A stretch of 64,000 bases of DNA from Kribbella sandramycini. GTDB taxonomy: Bacteria > Actinomycetota > Actinomycetes > Propionibacteriales > Kribbellaceae. The notes under the pieces are model-generated. The model saw nothing but the letters and a program-made list of their open reading frames with translations, was not told the origin of the DNA and searched no databases. The stretch lies in contig NZ_JABJRC010000007.1 in the NCBI RefSeq assembly GCF_013131805.1, forward strand, positions 428,045-492,044, in the 5' to 3' direction. The position numbers were made by a program, and so were the translations under genes. Shown here piece after piece: positions 60,089 through 64,000 of this stretch (within the stretch, counting starts at the first letter, position 1; every line of letters starts with the position of its first letter).

Positions 60089-60100
60089 GTATAAACATGT
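60085..60100. promoter_or_regulatory. GntR operator over the start codon of the GntR gene
   Basis: ACATGT-ATAA-ACATGT on the plus strand: two self-complementary hexamers, symmetric overall. It contains TGTATAAACA, close to the GntR-family core GTxTAxAC. It covers the ATG, so binding would block the promoter or early elongation. Confidence 0.6.
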
Positions 60101-60120
60101 ACAACGGGTGGGTCAGAGTG

Positions 60121-60984
60121 TCAAGAGCGGTGGTACAGGGTGAGGAACTCCTCGCGGAGCGGTTTGCGGGCGGCTCGGTGCCGTTCGACGAGGCGGCCGA
60201 GGGTGAAGGCCAGGGGCGGCTCAGCGGCCGGCAGGAGCGCCACCAGGGCGTCTGCGGCGGCGCAATGGTCCTGGTGCTGCCCGAGGAGCTCTTGGTACTT
60301 GGCTGCCTGCACGGCGGTCGCCTCTGCCTCCGCACCGAGTACGGCGGCGCACGTCTTGGCGGCGTACCGCGCTCGCTTCGCCAGCAGGCGGACCTCGTGC
60401 CAGTCGTCGTCCGGAGTCCACGGCTGGAGCTTGTCGGCCTCTTGGGTGAACACACCGACGGCGCCGGCAAGCAGCTCGGGCAGCACATCTGCGCACCGCT
60501 CGTCCGCCCGCGGCTTGAGCTCTGGAGCCGCCGCTGTCTGCTGCAGACGGATCAGCAAAGCCGCCGTCTCGTCACTGGTCACCACCGTGTTGGCTCTGGA
60601 CGCCGCGTCAGCCAGACCAGCCCGCAGAGTGCCCGAGATGAGCTCCACCTGCGCGGCGTCGTCCTCACCGCCGGCAGTCTCCTGAACGAGGGCGGCAATC
60701 ACCTCAAGATCACGCGCCTCCCCACATGCCAGCGCCAACCCAGCCAGCTCAGCCCGCAACTCAGCAGACCAGCCACCCGCCAGCACCTTCTTGAACAACT
60801 TCAGATTGCTCCGCAGCCGCCGGCAAGAAACCCGCACCTGGTGGATGGCATCATCCTCATCCTTCTCCACCATCCGAACAGCCCGCTGCAACCGCGCCGC
60901 CCCCTTGGCCAGCGCACCCCCCACCAACACCCCAACCGGCGCATCCCCCGTAACCGGCCCACTCCACCCCACACTCAAACCCAT
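60121..60984 (-). CDS. CHAD-domain protein
   Basis: 287 residues, one CHAD domain. IHQVRVSCRRLRSNLKLFKKVL is the first conserved basic helix and DDWHEVRLLAKRARYAAKTCAAVLG the second, each with the H-x-x-R-x-x-x-(K/R)R pattern. The pore-like four-helix bundles bind inorganic polyphosphate and direct proteins to granules. There is no attached CYTH triphosphatase domain. ATG 60984 is preceded by GGGGGG; the longer frame is low-complexity spacer. A granule theme recurs with the phasin-like gene 7 kb away. Confidence 0.88.
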   Translation of the reverse strand: MGLSVGWSGPVTGDAPVGVLVGGALAKGAARLQRAVRMVEKDEDDAIHQVRVSCRRLRSNLKLFKKVLAGGWSAELRAELAGLALACGEARDLEVIAALVQETAGGEDDAAQVELISGTLRAGLADAASRANTVVTSDETAALLIRLQQTAAAPELKPRADERCADVLPELLAGAVGVFTQEADKLQPWTPDDDWHEVRLLAKRARYAAKTCAAVLGAEAEATAVQAAKYQELLGQHQDHCAAADALVALLPAAEPPLAFTLGRLVERHRAARKPLREEFLTLYHRS

Positions 60985-61337
60985 CCCCCCATTCTCCAGC
61001 CCTCCCCCCACCCCAGCCCACCCCCGCGAGTCGCCACCCCACAACACCTCCCCCCGCAAGCCCACGCCCGTCAGCACGCCAACTCCCGCAGAAGCCCACA
61101 CAAGCCCCGCTCCCCCGGGAGCCCTCCGAGGCACCTACTCCCCCGGGAACCCGCACGACGCCCGCTTCTCCCGCGGCAGCTACCCCACAAGGCCCGCGGC
61201 CGTCAGGGCGCCTACTCCCCCCGAGAAACCCACGCAACACCTACGTCTCCCGCGGCGGCTACTCCCACGGGAGCCCCACGCCGGTCACCCGCTCCTCCCG
61301 GGGTCATGCTCCCCCGGGAGGACCTCACGCGAGCTGG
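60985..61337. repeat. Palindrome-rich spacer between the CHAD gene and the repeat-protein gene
   Basis: This 353-base gap has no credible gene. From 61109 to 61321 it holds at least eight imperfect copies of a CTCCC-(C/G)-GGGAG palindrome, near 61109, 61137, 61166, 61212, 61245, 61261, 61291 and 61308, mostly 16-31 bases apart. The clearest are GCTCCCCCGGGAGC (61109), ACTCCCACGGGAGC (61261) and GCTCCCCCGGGAGG (61308). The part from 60985 to 61100 is pyrimidine-rich (C tracts) without other features. Confidence 0.6.
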
Positions 61338-63698
61338 TTACTCCTTCGACTGACCGCTGTCGGTCTCGCCGGCTGCTTCACCTGAGGCGAGCTCCTCCGG
61401 CTCGTCGCCGTCCACGTCGGCGCCGGCCGCACCGAGGTCACCCTCGCCGGCCAACTCGCCTCCGTCGACGCCATCCTCGTCGTCGAGGTTGTCGTCTTCG
61501 TCGGCGTCGCCCTCGGCGGTGTCGTCGAGGTCCGCGTCCGAGTCGTCGTCGTCTTCCGAGTCGTCGTCGAGGTCATCCTCGGCGTCGTCCGACTCGTCCT
61601 GGTCGAGGTCGTCGGTCTCGTCCGAGTCGTCGAAGTCCTCGGCTTCTTCGAGGTCGTCGTCCTCGTCCGCGTCGTCCTGGCCGGTTTCGGCGTCTTCGGT
61701 TTCGAGGTAGTCGTCTTCGTCGGCGTCGAGGTCGGTGAACTCGAGGCCCTCGAGGGCGGCGGCGCGTTCGGCGGCGCCGGTTGAGCCGTCGGCGTCGGAG
61801 CCGGCGGCGCGGTGGAACCAGATGACGGCGTCGTCGGTGCGCCCGGCGGCTTCGAGGGCGTCGGCGTACGCGTACCGCAGGCGCGGCAGCCACTCCGCGC
61901 GCGTGCGCTTGGACAGCTCCGGCACCTCGAGCATCTGGACGGCGGCAGCCGTCTGCCCCATGTCGCGGCGCGCACCGGCCGTGACGATCAGCAGCTCCAT
62001 CTGCGTGGCCTCGGACAGGTCGCGGACGTGCTTGTCCTGCGCCAGCGCGAGCGCCTTCACCGGCCGCCCGAGCGCACGCTCGCAGTCCGCCATCATCGCG
62101 ATGACCTCGTGGTTACCCGTCATCCGCCGTACCGCGCGGAACTCGGTCAACGCCTCGTCGTAATGCTCAGCCAGGTACGCGGTGATCGCGACCGCCTCCC
62201 GGACGCCGCCGAGCCGCGCAGCCAGCCGTCGGGCCGTCCGCGCGTGCAGGTAGGCGCGCTCGGGGTCGTCGTCCAGGAATCGGCCGGAGGCCACCAGGTG
62301 CTGCGCGACCAGGTCGGCCAGGCTACGCGGCAACGACCGCAGCTCCGCCTTCACTCCCCGGTCCAGCTCGGCGCCCGTGATGCCCTCAGGAATCACTGGG
62401 TCGTCGCGACGCGGACCAGCCTTCTCCTCGCGATCGTCCCGGCCGAATCCACCACGACGGTCATCCCGCCGGTCGTCCCGCCGCGGCCCACCACGCCCAG
62501 CACCCCGCTCATCCCGCCGGAACCCACCGCGCTCCGAACCACGCTCATCACGCCGCCCGGCAACCCCGCGGTCATCCCGCCGCGGCGCACTCCGGTCGTC
62601 ACGACGCGGCGCACCACGCTCGGCGCCCCGCTCATCCCGCCGGAACGCCCCACGCTCACCCCGAGCCGGCCCACCAGCCCGAGACCCACCCCGAGCATCC
62701 CCCCGGAACCCGCCCCGCTCACCACGATCCCCATACGCCGACCGCTCATCACGCCCGCCACGGTCGTCCCGCCGGAACCCACCACGGTCACCAGAGCCAG
62801 AACGCTCACCACGGTCGTCACGGCGGAACCCACCGCGATCACCAGCGCCAGAACGGTCATCGCGACCGCGATCATCACGACGGTACCCGCCACCGGCCGG
62901 ACGCTCATCACGACCACCACGGTCATCACGACGGAATCCACCACGGTCACCAGAGCCAGAACGCTCACCACGGTCGTCACGGCGGAACCCACCGCGATCA
63001 CCAGCGCCAGAACGGCCATCGCGATCGTCACGCCGGAAACCGCCGCGATCGCCACCGCCCGAACGCTCATCGCGACCACCGCGGTCGTCGCGACGGTACC
63101 CACCACCGGCCGGACGCTCATCACGCCCGCCACGATCGTCCCGCCGGAATCCACCACGGTCACCAGAGCCAGAACGCTCACCACGGTCGTCACGACGGAA
63201 CCCACCGCGATCACCAGAACCGGAACGGTCATCACGCCGGAAACCGCCGCGATCGCCACCGTCCGAACGCTCATCGCGACCACCGCGGTCGTCGCGGCGG
63301 TAGCCGCCGCGGTCGCCGGTGGGGCGGTCGTCGCGGCGCGGGCCGCCGGAGCGACCCTGGTAGCCACCGGAACGGTCGTCCCGCCCGGCGAGCTGGCCGC
63401 CGAACGGATCCCGCTCAGCCTTGTCGTCACCACGGGAGCCGGCGAACCCGCGGCGCGTCTCGCCGCGATCACCACCGCTCCGCGAAGACCCGCGCGACCC
63501 GCCACTCGAGCCACCCGAGGACCCACCGAACCGCCCGCCGCCGGAGCGTCCGGCACCGCCGGACGAACCACCGCCCGAACGCCCGGCCCCCGACCGGCCG
63601 GCGCCGAATCCGTAGCTCCCGCCGGAGCGTCCACCGCCCCCGGACGAACCGCGGCGGTCCCCCGAACCGGAGCGGGGATTGCGAGGTGGCGTAGCCAC
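61338..63698 (-). CDS. Tripartite protein: Arg/Gly/Asp repeat region, TPR-like core, hyper-acidic tail
   Basis: 786 residues in three parts. Residues 1-125 are Gly/Ser/Arg-rich. Residues 126-430 are tandem DRGGFRRDD-type units with DER and SGSGDRG spacers, an RG-rich charged low-complexity region. Residues 440-650 are helical TPR-like (RAYLHARTARRLAARLGG, ALTEFRAVRRMTGNHEVI, LRYAYADALEAAGRTDDAVIWFHRAA). Residues 655-786 are almost only D and E with S/G. GTG 63698 has AGGAG 7 bases upstream. The TPR part has relatives in actinomycetes near rRNA operons; function is unknown. RNA binding and condensate formation are suggested by composition only. Confidence 0.85.
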   Translation of the reverse strand: MATPPRNPRSGSGDRRGSSGGGGRSGGSYGFGAGRSGAGRSGGGSSGGAGRSGGGRFGGSSGGSSGGSRGSSRSGGDRGETRRGFAGSRGDDKAERDPFGGQLAGRDDRSGGYQGRSGGPRRDDRPTGDRGGYRRDDRGGRDERSDGGDRGGFRRDDRSGSGDRGGFRRDDRGERSGSGDRGGFRRDDRGGRDERPAGGGYRRDDRGGRDERSGGGDRGGFRRDDRDGRSGAGDRGGFRRDDRGERSGSGDRGGFRRDDRGGRDERPAGGGYRRDDRGRDDRSGAGDRGGFRRDDRGERSGSGDRGGFRRDDRGGRDERSAYGDRGERGGFRGDARGGSRAGGPARGERGAFRRDERGAERGAPRRDDRSAPRRDDRGVAGRRDERGSERGGFRRDERGAGRGGPRRDDRRDDRRGGFGRDDREEKAGPRRDDPVIPEGITGAELDRGVKAELRSLPRSLADLVAQHLVASGRFLDDDPERAYLHARTARRLAARLGGVREAVAITAYLAEHYDEALTEFRAVRRMTGNHEVIAMMADCERALGRPVKALALAQDKHVRDLSEATQMELLIVTAGARRDMGQTAAAVQMLEVPELSKRTRAEWLPRLRYAYADALEAAGRTDDAVIWFHRAAGSDADGSTGAAERAAALEGLEFTDLDADEDDYLETEDAETGQDDADEDDDLEEAEDFDDSDETDDLDQDESDDAEDDLDDDSEDDDDSDADLDDTAEGDADEDDNLDDEDGVDGGELAGEGDLGAAGADVDGDEPEELASGEAAGETDSGQSKE
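62779..63320 (-). repeat. Tandem coding repeats inside the tripartite protein gene
   Basis: A ~78-base unit beginning CCACCACGGTCACCAGAGCC recurs exactly or almost exactly at 62779, 62938 and 63151 on the plus strand, i.e. 159 and 213 bases apart (53 and 71 codons, in frame). Shorter 27-33-base units fill the rest. The repeats preserve the reading frame but could expand or contract by recombination. Confidence 0.85.
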
Positions 63699-63858
63699 AG
63701 GTGACTCCTAACGCTGCTGACAACCAGCTGCTGATGCTCAAACCGAAGAACTGTAACCGCACAAACTTACCGCCCCGGCCCGCAACCTCCCGCATCGAGC
63801 CACCCAGTGACCCGGCCGGAGGGCGCCGCGAGCGGCCGCAACTACCCGGACAAATGCC

Positions 63859-63886
63859 AAGGGCCACCCCTTGCGGGGTGGCCCTT
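63859..63886 (-). terminator. rRNA operon terminator
   Basis: AAGGGCCACCCC and GGGGTGGCCCTT form a perfect 12-base stem with a 4-base loop, 13 bases beyond the 5S 3' end on the minus strand. It is the last element of an rRNA operon that enters the window from the right. Confidence 0.9.
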
Positions 63887-63899
63887 AACAGTGTGAAAG

Positions 63900-64000
63900 T
63901 CCGGCGGCGTCCTACTCTCCCACGACCTCCCGATCGCAGTACCATCGGCGCTGAAGGGCTTAACTTCCAGGTTCGGAATGGAGACTGGGTGTTTCCCCAA
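63900..64000 (-). rRNA. rrf: 5S ribosomal RNA, 3' part (cut by window edge)
   Basis: Read on the minus strand the sequence has the actinobacterial 5S blocks CCATTCCGAACCTGGAAG, TAAGCCC, CAGCGCCGATGGTACTGC and GTGGGAGAGTAGGACGCC, ending near CCGGAC. About 16 bases of the 5' end lie beyond the window. Upstream (to the right) 23S and 16S genes are expected. Confidence 0.95.

Noticed and set aside
60121..61134. Longer CHAD start at 61134
   Set aside because: The added 50 residues are Gly/Val/Trp-rich translation of the palindrome/C-tract spacer; ATG 60984 with a G-rich ribosome site fits the domain.
62700..63320. CRISPR-like repeat array
   Set aside because: Repeats are in-frame coding units of variable length with no unique spacers; no cas genes.
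61812..63704. 630-codon open frame on the plus strand opposite the tripartite protein gene
   Set aside because: It exists because the repeated GC-rich codons of the real gene have no stops in the antisense frame; its product is Pro/Thr low-complexity with no start signal or family.

Overview
The window is about two-thirds G+C, with dense, often 4-base-overlapping genes and many GTG starts. The gene content is that of an actinomycete: F420-type oxidoreductase, pupylation genes, ParA/ScpA/ScpB, SteA/SteB, Eis, an ECF42-type sigma factor, and a maleylpyruvate-isomerase-fold enzyme. The mix and protein style resemble Kribbella or a close relative in the Propionibacteriales. That genus call is inference from memory; no database was searched. 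No phage, transposase, CRISPR array or tRNA was found. One partial 5S rRNA gene ends the window.

Layout. 1-7 kb is an accessory stretch: sigma factor tail, mycothiol-type enzyme, Tat-exported serine hydrolase, small HTH regulator with a DHA2 efflux pump, TMEM175-like channel and a secreted carboxylesterase. 7-11.6 kb holds cobalamin genes in a divergent arrangement: marR-cobF on minus, cobG-cobH-cobIJ on plus. 11.7-20 kb has a membrane protein, a flavin monooxygenase, a GyrI-like sensor coupled to a DUF5937 regulator, a second serine hydrolase coupled to the helicase HelY, and a GH46 chitosanase. 20-31 kb is the Tat/pupylation neighbourhood: a diacylglycerol-kinase-like enzyme, tatC, tatA, pafC, pafB, FKBP lipoprotein, Eis-like acetyltransferase and pafA, interspersed with unrelated plus-strand genes. 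31-38 kb runs ald-xerD-parA-RHH-scpA-scpB-rluB, for chromosome segregation and RNA modification. 38-53 kb includes an oxidoreductase, cupin, HIT-like protein, cyclophilin and Nudix hydrolase, then pyrG, GT4, murJ, a degenerate MraY-like protein, SteB, SteA, recN, nadK and tlyA. 53-60 kb has a phasin-like protein, a HAD phosphatase, a DUF1015 protein, and a four-gene operon (GntR, ADP-ribosylglycohydrolase, NCS1 permease, PfkB kinase). 60-64 kb has a CHAD protein, a palindrome-rich spacer, a strikingly tripartite repeat protein, and a terminator followed by 5S rRNA.

Main points for follow-up. (1) The GntR/ARH/permease/PfkB operon has the same functional quartet as the E. coli yegTUVW genes but carries a different transporter family. 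It looks like an uncharacterised nucleoside-type uptake and breakdown route. (2) A 163-bp palindromic MITE-like element flanked by TTA repeats sits exactly between pafB and pafC. Removing it on paper restores an in-frame, overlapping pafB-pafC junction. (3) A perfect LexA-type box lies in the pafB/DUF3866 divergent promoter. (4) xerD and the DUF5937 regulator appear to start at CTG codons. (5) Three 15-bp-spaced dyads between marR-cobF and cobGHIJ suggest protein-based control of B12 synthesis with no visible riboswitch. (6) A protein with an Arg/Gly/Asp repeat region, a TPR-like core and a hyper-acidic tail is encoded beside the 5S gene.
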